From Candidatus Paceibacterota bacterium (GTDB lineage Bacteria > Verrucomicrobiota > Verrucomicrobiia > Limisphaerales > UBA8199), in contig DAOTCE010000004.1 of NCBI GenBank assembly GCA_035452965.1, positions 257,388-321,387 on the forward strand: a stretch of 64,000 nucleotides of DNA. The letters are read 5' to 3'. This document shows, piece after piece, positions 35,190-44,054 of this stretch. The notes beneath the pieces are model-generated. The model was not told the origin of the DNA. It searched no databases and saw only the letters and a list, made by a program, of their open reading frames with translations. The stretch's first letter is position 1. Each line of letters begins with the position of its first letter. Position numbers and translations under genes: made by a program.

Positions 35190-35869
35190 TGTGTGCTCAC
35201 GCCGGTCGCCACTTCACGCGGCTGCGAGATCAGCGGGACCAGCATCTCGAGGGGTTGCTGGTCAGCGGCGTCCTGGTCTTGCTTGGGGACAAGTTGAATG
35301 CGGATCAGCACGGCCACGGGCAGGTTGGTATCGCTGGTGCTGGTATCCCAGGCGTTCCGCCACTGTGTCCCGTCGTAGCAATCGAACTGCAGGGACTGCA
35401 CCCCCCCCATAAGGTATTGAATCTCCGGCGTCTGCGTAATGGTCGCCAGCACGTTACGATTGACGCAGCGCACCAGTTCCATGCCAGCCTGGTTCCGATC
35501 TGAAGGCGCCTTCAGTTGGTAAAGAACCTCTTGTATATCCCCCCACGGCGCCTTGTCGCTCAGCGTGCCGGTTGTGGTGAAGAAATCCAGCCCTGAGCTG
35601 CCCGCCTCACCACTCAAGCCCATTGTCGCACCCACCGCCTGTACCCCGCACCTGAAATCTCCCTGAAACCATCCTCCCGGTCCGACGGCGCCCCTCAGGT
35701 CGCGGCAGAGAATCTCAAAGCTGCGGTTAATCGGCAGCGAGTCCTCGATGGCTTCGGCGGTCTTGTCACGCAACCGCACGGCGGTGGCGAAAACCCCGTT
35801 GATGGCTACCAGCACGATGGCGCAGATCGCCACCGCCAGCAGCATCTCGATGAGGGTAAAGGCTTTCAT
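35186..35869 (-). CDS. gspJ: GspJ-like minor pseudopilin
   Basis: 227 residues from ATG 35869, with a short leader MKA before FTLIEMLLAVAICAIVLVAINGVF, so cleavage would be after Ala and not Gly. LPINRSFEILCRDLRGAVG and the beta-rich C-terminus fit GspJ. The start overlaps the gspI stop by 4 bases. It should join GspI and GspK at the pseudopilus tip. Confidence 0.83.
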   Translation of the reverse strand: MKAFTLIEMLLAVAICAIVLVAINGVFATAVRLRDKTAEAIEDSLPINRSFEILCRDLRGAVGPGGWFQGDFRCGVQAVGATMGLSGEAGSSGLDFFTTTGTLSDKAPWGDIQEVLYQLKAPSDRNQAGMELVRCVNRNVLATITQTPEIQYLMGGVQSLQFDCYDGTQWRNAWDTSTSDTNLPVAVLIRIQLVPKQDQDAADQQPLEMLVPLISQPREVATGVSTQ

Positions 35870-36324
35870 TGCAGCGAACTGTCCACCAGCGTACTCAGGC
35901 GCACTGAGTATTCCCGGTTCTGCGCCTTGAAGAAAACTTCCACTGAAAGCAGCCGAATGACGTCTTGATTTGGATCCTGGTCCCAAGGGTCGTTCTGGAT
36001 AGTCCAACGGAAATGGCGCTGGCCTTCGGTCAGGTTGCCGGTTTGAACCGCCTGATTCCAATTGGTCGAGACCAGGCTTTCAATCAGCAGGCGCTGGGCA
36101 ACGCGGGCAGCCTCCCCTTTGCGCTGAGACACCGTGCCCGCGAGGCTGGAAATGTGCAACCCTTCGATAGCCGCGGGGATGACGATAGCCATGAACAGGA
36201 GTGCCGCGAGAACTTCCGCCAGTGTGAACCCTGCCGCCCCTCGCCGGCGCGCCCCCTTGACCCGCCAGCAATCTGTCGGGTGTTGGAGGTCCGATGTCGG
36301 GAATTGGAGGTTTCGAAGTTTCAT
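35866..36324 (-). CDS. gspI: GspI-like minor pseudopilin
   Basis: 152 residues. The prepilin motif is GAAG-FTLAEVLAALLFMAIVIPAAIEG, cleaved after residue 32. The leader of 32 residues is long and contains an imperfect 21-base tandem repeat. The rest (GEAARVAQRLLIESLVSTNW, FRWTIQNDPW) fits GspI. It overlaps gspJ and gspH by 4 bases each, so translation is coupled. Confidence 0.82.
   Translation of the reverse strand: MKLRNLQFPTSDLQHPTDCWRVKGARRRGAAGFTLAEVLAALLFMAIVIPAAIEGLHISSLAGTVSQRKGEAARVAQRLLIESLVSTNWNQAVQTGNLTEGQRHFRWTIQNDPWDQDPNQDVIRLLSVEVFFKAQNREYSVRLSTLVDSSLQ
36274..36315. repeat. Imperfect 21-base tandem repeat in the gspI leader
   Basis: Two units at 36274-36294 and 36295-36315 share 15 of 21 positions (TGTCGGG..TTGGAGGT). 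In the protein it gives LQFPTSDLQHPTD. The number 21 keeps the reading frame. Confidence 0.7.
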
Positions 36325-37010
36325 CTCGCCTCCGCCTCCTCTTCCGCATCCGTGTTCCGAATCTCGTAACTCATCCCATCTCGCGCTCGCGTCAGCCAGA
36401 GGGAGCCGCCGTCGTTGCTCGCCAAGTGGAGCTTCTTCGGGCTGCCTTCGCCGATGGAACCGTCGGGCAGAAAGCGGATGGTCGGCAGCTCTGCATGGAC
36501 GAGGTTGACGCGAGGCACACTTGCCGTGCTGGTCACCAGGCGGCTTCGGCTCATCGTTGGGACCGGGGCTATCACAGTCTCATTCGCTGCTTCCAGCCTG
36601 AGGCCGGTGTCGAGCGTGAACTCCAGAGCTCGGGGATCGCTGGCCTCATAGCTTCGCTCGGCCTCAAGTCCAAAAGTGCCCTTGTCCGTGTTGACCCATA
36701 AGTTCATTGGCAATCCCTCAGCCACCGCCCGGCTCTGGCCGCTTCGTGTCAGCGCCAGCAGCCGCCGCGCTTCCGAATCCAGCGTTCGGCCATGGAAGAA
36801 GCGGGAGAGCTTGGGCGCCGTCAGGGAGATCATTACCGTTAGCAAAGCCATGACCAGGATCAACTCGATCAGAGTGAATCCGTGGCGGAACTCCGGCCTC
36901 CTGACAGGGGCAGCGCACGCAGCCGCGTGCGGCTGGAGCGGAGATCTGCTCTCCGACCCGGTCAGGCCGATTTGACCACCGGCCTTGCGTCTTACGGCGC
37001 ACAGCCTCAT
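36321..37010 (-). CDS. gspH: GspH-like minor pseudopilin
   Basis: 229 residues; the prepilin motif EFRHG-FTLIELILVMALLTVMISLTAP begins after a 44-residue leader that is unusually long and basic, so the start could be elsewhere (the frame is open up to 37010, directly after the gspG stop). The body (LSRFFHGRTLDSEARRLLALTRSGQSRAVAEGLPMNLWV) is typical of GspH/FimT. It ends with a run of Glu and Arg. Confidence 0.8.
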   Translation of the reverse strand: MRLCAVRRKAGGQIGLTGSESRSPLQPHAAACAAPVRRPEFRHGFTLIELILVMALLTVMISLTAPKLSRFFHGRTLDSEARRLLALTRSGQSRAVAEGLPMNLWVNTDKGTFGLEAERSYEASDPRALEFTLDTGLRLEAANETVIAPVPTMSRSRLVTSTASVPRVNLVHAELPTIRFLPDGSIGEGSPKKLHLASNDGGSLWLTRARDGMSYEIRNTDAEEEAEAR

Positions 37011-37460
37011 TTATTGCTTCACCGTCCAGTTGCCGATCACCATGTTTGCTCCCGGGGGTCCTGGTGAACTGATGTCGTACGAACTGGGGTTGTGTTTGCC
37101 CGGGTACTCGTAGATATAATCGTTGTTCCAAGGATCTTTCGGGATGCTTTCCAGGTAGGGCCCATGCCAACCCACGACGTCGCGGGGTTGTTGGACTAAA
37201 TCCAGCAGCCCATTCCTGCCTTTGGGGAATCCACCGGTGTCCACTTCGAATGAGTCTATGGCCGTCTTGAAGTTGGCAATTTGCGTCTTGGCCGCAGTGA
37301 TGCGTGCCTGCTCGCTCCGGCCCATGACTTTCGGGTAAACAATCGCAGCCAGGGTCGCCAGGATGACCAGCACCAGCAACATCTCCACAAGTGTGAAGCC
37401 TTGCCGGGCGATCTGGTTATTCATCATTCGTTGTATTCTCATATCTGTTCTCATACCCAC
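37011..37460 (-). CDS. gspG: GspG major pseudopilin
   Basis: 149 residues. The leader ends ARQG before FTLVEMLLVLVILATLAAIVYPKVM. The C-terminal domain has AKTQIANFKTAIDSFEVDTGGFP, then WHGPYLESIPKDPWNNDYIYEYPG, the conserved GspG segment with the calcium loop area. A start at the Met in RMMNNQ (37425 or 37422) is also possible. It forms the shaft of the pseudopilus. It lies 4 bases after the gspF stop. Confidence 0.92.
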   Translation of the reverse strand: MGMRTDMRIQRMMNNQIARQGFTLVEMLLVLVILATLAAIVYPKVMGRSEQARITAAKTQIANFKTAIDSFEVDTGGFPKGRNGLLDLVQQPRDVVGWHGPYLESIPKDPWNNDYIYEYPGKHNPSSYDISSPGPPGANMVIGNWTVKQ

Positions 37461-37464
37461 CTGA

Positions 37465-38712
37465 TCACTTAATATACTCCTGCATCGTGAAGATCGGGAG
37501 CACCATGCTGATGAAGATCATGCCAATGAATGCCGCAATGAAGAAGAGCATCATTGGCTCCATCAAGGCCACGGCGGTCTTCAGTTCCCGATCCAGGTCC
37601 GCTTCGGTGACGTTCGCGATGCGCACCAATTCCTGGTCCAGCCGGCCGCTCTCTTCCGCCACACTGATCATCTCCACTACCGAGCTGGGGAACAGGCTCT
37701 TGGCGTCGCCGAGGCTCTGGCCCAGCTGGCCACCTTCCCGCACACGCTCGATCGACTGGGATACCGCATCCACGAGAATCTGGTTGCCGATGGACTTCCG
37801 GGCGACGCCCAGCCCCTGAACCAGCGGCACCCCGGCACCCAGCAGCGTCCCTAGCATCCGGCAGAATCGCGCCATCGCGAATTCGGCCACCAATGGGCCA
37901 ACAACCGGAGTGCGCAACACCAAGCTTTCCCATTTCCGCCGGCCCTCCTCCGACGTAAACCACGTGCGCAGCAGGACGACGAGGATAACCAGGCCCACCG
38001 CTATGAACATTCCATAGCCTCTCACCACGTTGCTCGCCCCGATCACAACCTGCGTCACCAGGGGCAGCGCCGCGCCGAAGCCTCTGAAGATGCCTTGAAA
38101 GCGTGGGATGAAGAACGCGAGCAGGAAGATCAGCACGCCGATGGCCAGCACAAACAGGATGCTCGGATACAGCATCGCCGACAGCACTTTCGACCTCAGC
38201 TCCTTCTCGCGCGCTTGAAAGTCCGCAATCTGTGCCAGTACCAAGTCCAGAAATCCGCCGGTCTCCCCGGCTTGCACCATCGCCGTATAGACCCGCGGAA
38301 AGGTCTCCGGTGACTTCCCCATCGAGTCGGCCAGAGACATGCCGTCCACGACCAGGTCGTGGATTTCCTTCCACTTGGCGCTGGCAGTGGGAGAGGCGGC
38401 TTCTTTGTGGAGGATCACGAGAGCCCGGCTCAGTGGGACACCCGCAGCCAGCAAGCTCGACAACAGCCGAGTGAAGTTCTCCAACTCGCGCCCGGATACC
38501 TTGGTTGAGCGCTTGCGGAATGACAGATATGCCAGGGAATTGGGCAGCGCAAACCCGCCTGCTGTTCCGGTGCTGGCCTTTTCCGACAGGCTGACCGGCC
38601 GCAGGCCCAGCCCGGCCATTTGAGAGAAGGCGCCCTGACGGTCCGAGGCTTCTAGGTGCCCTTCGATCATTGCGCCGTTTGCCTGCAAGGCTTTGTATTG
38701 GAAGAGGGGCAT
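37465..38712 (-). CDS. gspF: GspF inner-membrane platform protein
   Basis: 415 residues from ATG 38712 (PLFQYKALQANGAMIEGHLEASD is the family N-terminus). It has the two T2SF domains: FTRLLSSLLAAGVPLSRALVIL and FCRMLGTLLGAGVPLVQGLGVA, each with ETGGFLDLVL- or ESGRLDQELV-type endings, and three membrane helices. It turns GspE ATPase work into pilus assembly. It begins one base after the gspE stop. Confidence 0.94.
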   Translation of the reverse strand: MPLFQYKALQANGAMIEGHLEASDRQGAFSQMAGLGLRPVSLSEKASTGTAGGFALPNSLAYLSFRKRSTKVSGRELENFTRLLSSLLAAGVPLSRALVILHKEAASPTASAKWKEIHDLVVDGMSLADSMGKSPETFPRVYTAMVQAGETGGFLDLVLAQIADFQAREKELRSKVLSAMLYPSILFVLAIGVLIFLLAFFIPRFQGIFRGFGAALPLVTQVVIGASNVVRGYGMFIAVGLVILVVLLRTWFTSEEGRRKWESLVLRTPVVGPLVAEFAMARFCRMLGTLLGAGVPLVQGLGVARKSIGNQILVDAVSQSIERVREGGQLGQSLGDAKSLFPSSVVEMISVAEESGRLDQELVRIANVTEADLDRELKTAVALMEPMMLFFIAAFIGMIFISMVLPIFTMQEYIK

Positions 38713-38713
38713 C

Positions 38714-40483
38714 TTAGTGGTGGCTGAAGGTCCCACCCGACGTTGTAGCTTCCTTCGTCGCGCCCTCCGCTAGCTTCTTCTTCGTAGTGAACTCGACTTC
38801 TTTAGCTGTGGTCACGCTCAGCACTTCTTCGACGGTGGTAACGCCCATCCTCACCAGACGCCAGCCGTCTTCAGCCAGAGTCCGCATTCCCGCGCGGCGG
38901 GCAGCGTCCCGGATGAGGTCGCTCGAAGCATTTTTGAGAATCAACTGACGCACCTCGTTGTCGCTGTCCATCCACTCGAAGATCGCATGCCGGCCAAAAA
39001 AGCCGGTTTGCCGGCATTCCCGGCAGCCGACCGAGCGGTAAATGGTGGTGCCGGACGGAATGCCCACCTGCGCTTTGAACGCCTGCGCCGCGGGTGAAGT
39101 GTCCGGCTGTTTGCACCGCTCGCACAGCACCCGCACTAACCGTTGCGCCAGCACAGCTTCGAGTGAGGATGCCACGAGATAGGGCTCGACCCCCATGTCC
39201 ACCAGGCGGGTCAGCGCCCCGGGGGCGTCGTTGGTGTGCAGCGTCGAGAAGACCAGGTGGCCGGTCAATGACGCCTGCACCGCGATCTGCGCGGTTTCCT
39301 GGTCGCGGATTTCGCCGATCAGAATGACATCCGGATCGTGGCGGAGGATCGAGCGCAATCCTCGCGCGAACGTCAGGCCCGCCTTTTCTGCCACCTGGAT
39401 CTGGTTGACGCCCCGCAGTTGATATTCCACCGGGTCCTCGATCGTGATGATCTTGCGATCCGAATCATTGATCTCGTTGAGTGCCGTGTAGAGCGTGGAG
39501 GTCTTGCCGCTGCCAGTCGGGCCGGTGACCAGGATGATGCCATGTGGCAGTTGCAGCACGCGCCGGAAGCAGTCCAGTTCCCGATTGTCCATGTCCAGCT
39601 CGCCCATCCCGCGCAGGGTCGCATTCTGTCGCAGCAACCGCAGCACCAGCGCTTCGCCGTGGAGCATCGGTATAACCGATACGCGAATATCCACCTCGGC
39701 ATCCTCAATGCGGATCTTGATCCGCCCGTCCTGGGGCAGCCGCTTCTCGGCTATGTTCAGGTGGCTCAGAATCTTGACTCGGGACACAATGGCCGGCTGG
39801 AACTTCTTGATCTGCGACGGCACGGGCACGTCCTGCAACACGCCGTCAATGCGATAACGGATGCGGAATTCCTCCTCGAACGGCTCAAGGTGAATATCCG
39901 ACGCCCGCAGCTCGATCGCATCCCGCAGGACCTGATTAACGAAACGGATGATGGATGCTTCCTCGGCCGCGGCATCCAAGTCCGTGTCCTCTTCGCGGTG
40001 TTCGTCCACCAACGTGAACGATTCGTCCTCGCCCAGGGTACCCAGCGTATCGGCCCCCACGCCGAGCCGCTTCTTCATCTCGCGCTGAATCGCTTCGCTG
40101 GACGCGAGCACGGGCTGGAGTGTCAATCCTGTCAGGGTCTTGAGCGCATCCAGTCCCTGCGTCGCGAACAGGCGGCTGGTCGCCACTTCCACGCTGCCGT
40201 TGATGCGCCGCAGCGGCAACAGCTCCTCCTTTAAGAGGATCCGCGCCGGAAAGAGCGATAGCAACTGGCGGTCGGGCTCGATGTCCTCCAGTGTCGTGTA
40301 CGTCAGTCCGTATTCCTGGGCCAGCCAGCGGAGCACGTCGGCCTCTCCCTGCAGAGGCGTCGACGCTCCAGACTGGCTGAGCCGCATCAATGCCTGGGCG
40401 TCGGTCGCAGACAGTTGCTTGCCTGCGACCATTTTGTCGAACAACGGCTTTAGCGGAGAATCCTGATCTGCACCCGTGCTCAT
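38714..40483 (-). CDS. gspE: GspE type II secretion ATPase
   Basis: 589 residues. An N1E-type domain (about 1-150) is followed by the ATPase with Walker A GPTGSGKT (321-328), Asp box TIEDPVE (347-353), Walker B DVILIGEIRD (385-394) and His box SLTGHLVFSTLHTNDA. A tetracysteine zinc site is formed by CERC (454-457) and CREC (487-490). A charged tail after residue 555 is not conserved. It drives pseudopilus assembly and begins the Gsp gene order. Confidence 0.95.
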   Translation of the reverse strand: MSTGADQDSPLKPLFDKMVAGKQLSATDAQALMRLSQSGASTPLQGEADVLRWLAQEYGLTYTTLEDIEPDRQLLSLFPARILLKEELLPLRRINGSVEVATSRLFATQGLDALKTLTGLTLQPVLASSEAIQREMKKRLGVGADTLGTLGEDESFTLVDEHREEDTDLDAAAEEASIIRFVNQVLRDAIELRASDIHLEPFEEEFRIRYRIDGVLQDVPVPSQIKKFQPAIVSRVKILSHLNIAEKRLPQDGRIKIRIEDAEVDIRVSVIPMLHGEALVLRLLRQNATLRGMGELDMDNRELDCFRRVLQLPHGIILVTGPTGSGKTSTLYTALNEINDSDRKIITIEDPVEYQLRGVNQIQVAEKAGLTFARGLRSILRHDPDVILIGEIRDQETAQIAVQASLTGHLVFSTLHTNDAPGALTRLVDMGVEPYLVASSLEAVLAQRLVRVLCERCKQPDTSPAAQAFKAQVGIPSGTTIYRSVGCRECRQTGFFGRHAIFEWMDSDNEVRQLILKNASSDLIRDAARRAGMRTLAEDGWRLVRMGVTTVEEVLSVTTAKEVEFTTKKKLAEGATKEATTSGGTFSHH

Positions 40484-40536
40484 TCTCAGGGATTGGCAGT
40501 TGGTGGCTGGCGCTGCGCGATACGCTACACCCGTGC

Positions 40537-41106
40537 CTACAGCAACCCGTTCAGTGTGGCGATAGCTTCCTGCCGTGGTGTCAGAAGTTCGCGCAGAGCC
40601 GTTTGCGCTTTCTCCATCTCCGCCTGCGTGGCCTTCCGGGAGGCGACATACTTCTCCAGCGCGGCTTTTATTTCCGATTTGGACGCCTTTGAATCAATCG
40701 CCTTCTGCAAGGCATCGGCTTCCGGGCTGGGCGTGCCGAATATGCCCCCGCGCCGCTGCCCCTGGTCGCCCGGAGGAGGATTGTCGCCCCCGCGCGAGCC
40801 GCGCCCGAACATTCCGCGGGCCATCCCACCGCTACTAAAGGCCTCCCGCTGGAGTTCCCTGATCTTCTGCACTCTCGGCTCAATCGCCTTCCACTCATCA
40901 TCGTTGGTCACCTCTAGCATTTCCTTGGTGCGCTCCAGCATGCGCTGTTGGAATTGCGCCGGATCAGGGTAACCCCGGCCTTGGCGTGCGCCTGGCCCCC
41001 CGGGGCCTCCGGGCGGGCCGTCGTTGGGTTGCGCGACCACTTGGCTGGTTCCCAGACCCGTCACGGAGGCAATACCCGCCATCACTAACCATTGGTTTAT
41101 CTTCAT
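40537..41106 (-). CDS. Secreted Gly/Pro-rich protein with helical core
   Basis: 189 residues from ATG 41106. Signal peptide KINQWLVMAGIASVTGLGTSQVVAQ; then a GGPGGPGARQGRG tract, a helix FQQRMLERTKEMLEVTNDDEWKAIEPRVQKIRELQREAF, a second Gly/Arg tract, and a C-terminal helix pair (ALEKYVASRKATQAEMEKAQTALRELLTPRQEAIATLNGLL). It resembles CpxP/Spy-like helical periplasmic proteins in length and helix content, but I cannot assign it. It lies 53 bases ahead of gspE on the same strand and may be the first gene of the secretion operon. Confidence 0.7.
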   Translation of the reverse strand: MKINQWLVMAGIASVTGLGTSQVVAQPNDGPPGGPGGPGARQGRGYPDPAQFQQRMLERTKEMLEVTNDDEWKAIEPRVQKIRELQREAFSSGGMARGMFGRGSRGGDNPPPGDQGQRRGGIFGTPSPEADALQKAIDSKASKSEIKAALEKYVASRKATQAEMEKAQTALRELLTPRQEAIATLNGLL

Positions 41107-41249
41107 ATGCTTTCTATATGCTGCGGTTGTTGTTTGTATGCAGCGCAAAGGCACCCGTCAGTACCATTGAGCAATGCAATCGCCTCCCCTTCGCAGACAA
41201 TGTGCCAACAAAGAAAACGCCCTAATTCCCTACTTTCCGCCGCCCCGCT

Positions 41250-41297
41250 GTGCAGGTCTTGCCCATTCCGCCCGGAATAGCCGCGCAAAACCTGCAC
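41250..41297. repeat. Nested inverted repeat
   Basis: Outer arms GTGCAGGT (41250-41257) and ACCTGCAC (41290-41297) enclose ATTCCG (41265-41270) and CGGAAT (41273-41278). The nested pairing can form a branched or coaxial hairpin. Function is unknown. Confidence 0.5.
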
Positions 41298-41332
41298 GCT
41301 GGGACTATTGGCCCCGCCGTCTCCTATTCCCC

Positions 41333-41360
41333 TTTACGGCAGGAACAAAGTGGTTAGAAT
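41333..41360 (+). promoter_or_regulatory. Candidate promoter of the H-X9-DG pseudopilin
   Basis: TTTACG (41333-41338) and TAGAAT (41355-41360) with a 16-base spacer, 62 bases before the ATG at 41423. Matches four and five of six to the consensus. Prediction only. Confidence 0.3.
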
Positions 41361-41422
41361 GCGTGCAGATTTTTACGTATGCCGCAGTCGGGCAACAGTT
41401 CGAAACGCAAGAGCGCGTGTGT

Positions 41423-42313
41423 ATGATCAGAACCCAGCAGCCCGTGGCTTATGGAGGCTTACTCGATTCCCGGTCGGCTGGTGCTCGGTGCCGTGGTTTT
41501 ACCCTGATTGAATTGCTGGTGGTCATTGCCATTATTGCCATTCTGGCCGCGCTGCTGTTGCCTGCTTTGGGCCGCGCCAAGCAGAAGGCTTTGCTGACGC
41601 GCTGTCTGAGCAATAATCGCCAAATGATGCTCGGCTGGAACATGTATTCCGCCGACTATAACGAGCTGCTGCTTGAGAGCTTGAAGAGCCCCAAAGCGCC
41701 CTACGATGCCAGCCGCGTCCTCTGGGTCGGCGGGAATTTCGACGCCACGGCGGACCCGGGCATCTGGAACCCAACTGTCTACATTGACAAGAGCCCCCTG
41801 CAACCCTACATCGGCAAGAGCCGCGACATCTGGAAGTGTCCCGCTGACACGGTGCGAGTTAACAATAGCGCGGGCCAGCTTGTGCAACGGGTGCGGGTCA
41901 ACTCCATGAGCCAGGTCTTCTCCGCCGGCGAATGGCTGGTCGGAGTGCCGGAGGGTGGACCTTACCTCTGTTATGGTAAGATGTCCGAAATCCGGCGCCC
42001 AGGTGAAACGTGGGTCATGGGGGAGGAGCACCCTGACAGCATCAACGACGCCGCGATGGCCAACCGGATGGCGGGCAACCCTGGCGATCCCGCTCCGAAG
42101 ATTATTGACTACCCCGCCAGCTTCCACGGCGGCTCGGGCGCGTTCGCCATCGCCGACGGGCATTGTGTTGTCCGCAAATGGGTGGGCTCACACATCAAGC
42201 CACCGGTCACCGGGATAAAGCTCCCACTAGGCAATCTCACGCCGCAGCCCGTGGACGCGGGCACCACCAAGGATTTGATCTGGTGGGCAACGATTACCAC
42301 TGTACGCCAGTAA
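41423..42313 (+). CDS. Type II secretion pseudopilin-like protein with H-X9-DG motif
   Basis: 296 residues from ATG 41423. The leader ends RCRG before FTLIELLVVIAIIAILAALLLPALGRAKQKA, the common Verrucomicrobiota/Planctomycetes type IV prepilin motif. The C-terminal H-X9-DG box is FHGGSGAFAIADG (TIGR04294 type). These proteins are numerous in such genomes and their role in pseudopili or substrate binding is not settled. It is transcribed away from the gsp operon. Confidence 0.86.
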   Translation: MIRTQQPVAYGGLLDSRSAGARCRGFTLIELLVVIAIIAILAALLLPALGRAKQKALLTRCLSNNRQMMLGWNMYSADYNELLLESLKSPKAPYDASRVLWVGGNFDATADPGIWNPTVYIDKSPLQPYIGKSRDIWKCPADTVRVNNSAGQLVQRVRVNSMSQVFSAGEWLVGVPEGGPYLCYGKMSEIRRPGETWVMGEEHPDSINDAAMANRMAGNPGDPAPKIIDYPASFHGGSGAFAIADGHCVVRKWVGSHIKPPVTGIKLPLGNLTPQPVDAGTTKDLIWWATITTVRQ

Positions 42314-42385
42314 GACCCATTGGGACGATCAACTGCCGGGGCTGCCGTGCCAGCCCGGCCGCCGACTAAAGCGTGGTGAACCTGT

Positions 42386-42730
42386 ATGAAAACGAAGAAC
42401 TGGATCTCGAGCATTCTTGCCGCCGCCCTGTTGGCCGAGGCGGGCTGTGGACAGTCCGAGGAGGGGCCGAGGCCGACCATCATCCACGGCGTGAAGGTTG
42501 ATCTGGCCAAGTTCCAGCAGGCCTTCAACGCCGCCCCGCCGGAGCTTCAGAAGAGCGTTTTCAAGGTGACTATGTCCATCCGCTATGGTCAGTATGCCGA
42601 AGCGGCGGCGGCGGTAGAGAAAGTCGCTAATGGCGCCGGTTTGACAGATCTTCAGAAGCAGGTCGCCGCCGATGTCCTCCAGCAGCTCAAGCAAGTGGTC
42701 AGCCGGGCACCAGCCAAGCACACCGGGTGA
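42386..42730 (+). CDS. Hypothetical secreted protein
   Basis: 114 residues with a signal-peptide-like start (KTKNWISSILAAALLAEAGCGQ). A lipobox is suggested by the Cys, but Glu at -3 makes lipidation doubtful. The mature part is mostly helical (QQAFNAAPPELQKSVFKVTMSIRYGQYAEAAAAVEKVAN, then LQKQVAADVLQQLKQVV). No function recognised. It follows the pseudopilin by 72 bases. Confidence 0.6.
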   Translation: MKTKNWISSILAAALLAEAGCGQSEEGPRPTIIHGVKVDLAKFQQAFNAAPPELQKSVFKVTMSIRYGQYAEAAAAVEKVANGAGLTDLQKQVAADVLQQLKQVVSRAPAKHTG

Positions 42731-42853
42731 CCGCTTGCCAGCCGGGTCATGATCGTCGAATTCCGTCCCGCCCCCATGTTCGCCGCGACTGCTCGCTCCG
42801 CGCTTCTGATCCGCACAACTTGCGGCTTCGAATCCCCTCCTCTATAGTCCCGC

Positions 42854-43654
42854 ATGTCCTTGCCCGCAGACTATCACACACACACGCCGCTCTGCCACCA
42901 TGCCACGGGCGAGCCGACCGAACTGGCGGCACAGGCACTCAAGGTCGGACTGAGCGAGATCGGCTTCTCCGAGCACGCCCCGATGCCCCGCGACGATTTC
43001 GACGACTGGCGCATGAGGACTGCCGAGCTGGACACCTACATTGCGAACGTGCAGCAGGCCCGTCGTGCCCATCCCAGTCTCGTCATCAAGATTGGCTTGG
43101 AGGTGGACTACCTGCCGGGCTATGAAGATTGGATTCGGGAGCTGGCCGCCCGCCATTCGTGGGACTACCTTATTGGTTCCGTCCACTACGTTTCCGAGTC
43201 CTGGGCCATTGACCACCCCGCTCAGTTGGCGCGGTGGAAGGACCGCGCGCCGCTGGATGTCTGGACCACTTACTTCGATCGCCTCACCCAGGCTGCCGAA
43301 TCCGGCCTGTTCGACATCATCGGACACGCCGACCTGTGCAAAAAGTTCTCTATTTATCCCAAGGAAGATTGCACACCGCTCTTCAACCGGTTTCTGCATG
43401 CGGCCAAACGAAGTGGTCTGGCCCTCGAACTCAACACTGCCGGGCTCCGCAAAGACTGCCGGGAAATATATCCCAGCCCCCGCTTTGTTCAGCTCGCCGC
43501 CCAACTCCGCGTGCCGATCACGTTCGGCTCCGACGCCCACTCACCGGCGGAGGTGGGGATGAATTTCCCCGAGGCGGTCCAACTCGCCCGCAGCGCCGGC
43601 TACGCTGATTACCACCGGTTCACCCAACGTCAGCACGAACCAACCAGCCTCTGA
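42854..43654 (+). CDS. hisK: PHP-family histidinol-phosphatase
   Basis: 266 residues of the polymerase and histidinol phosphatase fold. Metal ligands are in DYHTHTPLCHHA (about 6-17), IGFSEHAPM, GLEVDYLPG, IGSVHYV, DIIGHADL and FGSDAHSP. The last step but one of histidine synthesis is the usual role. No other true histidine biosynthesis gene is nearby, so its substrate is inferred from the family. Confidence 0.83.
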   Translation: MSLPADYHTHTPLCHHATGEPTELAAQALKVGLSEIGFSEHAPMPRDDFDDWRMRTAELDTYIANVQQARRAHPSLVIKIGLEVDYLPGYEDWIRELAARHSWDYLIGSVHYVSESWAIDHPAQLARWKDRAPLDVWTTYFDRLTQAAESGLFDIIGHADLCKKFSIYPKEDCTPLFNRFLHAAKRSGLALELNTAGLRKDCREIYPSPRFVQLAAQLRVPITFGSDAHSPAEVGMNFPEAVQLARSAGYADYHRFTQRQHEPTSL

Positions 43655-44054
43655 CCTGCGGCTTGTTACGCAACCATCGCCGCTTACCACAGTGTTTCCT
43701 TTGCCATTGGAAACAACTGAATGAGGCGGCAGGGTCTTTTTGGGACGAGCGCTCCCTCTCAGGAAGAAAGACCCCTTGGTAGCTGCTCTCCTGGAACAGC
43801 CACTGCCAAGTTTGTAAGGAATATCCCTACAAAAACTCTAGTGGCCAGCCCTACAGACAGCCGGCCTTTGGGTGAGGTATAAATCACTCCAGCAATAGAT
43901 GGCCCAGACGGGGAATGCCTTGGCGGCACCGGCGGGCTTGGCTGTTGCAGCGGCAGCCTGGTTGAGCAGATGGGGAATGGGTGGTTATCGTTAGCCCGGT
44001 GAAGCTCAGAAACCATCGGGTCCCAGGCTGCCACTCCAGCAGCTTCGCCTGCGT
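43655..44054. other. Intergenic region with several inverted repeats
   Basis: 400 bases without a supportable gene. Right after the phosphatase are AGTGTTTCC (43691-43699) with GGAAACAACT, and GGGTCTTT (43732-43739) pairing with AAAGACCC (43767-43774); either may terminate transcription. A third repeat, TTTGTAAGG/CCCTACAAA, is at 43811-43833. A minus-strand frame of 134 codons covers the right part but shows no protein-like pattern. Confidence 0.5.
43811..43833. repeat. Imperfect inverted repeat TTTGTAAGG-N5-CCCTACAAA
   Basis: Nine-base arms with one mismatch and a five-base centre. Could be an operator or part of a longer repeat; nothing nearby decides. Confidence 0.4.

Larger units (their letters stand above)
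41107..41422. other. Divergent intergenic region with nested hairpin
   Basis: 316 bases between the minus-strand secretion operon and the plus-strand pseudopilin. It contains a nested inverted repeat at 41250-41297 and a candidate promoter at 41333-41360. No coding frame here is convincing. Confidence 0.6.

Noticed and set aside
42386..42730. Lipoprotein
   Set aside because: The residue at -3 of the Cys is Glu, which does not fit a lipobox; kept as secreted protein.
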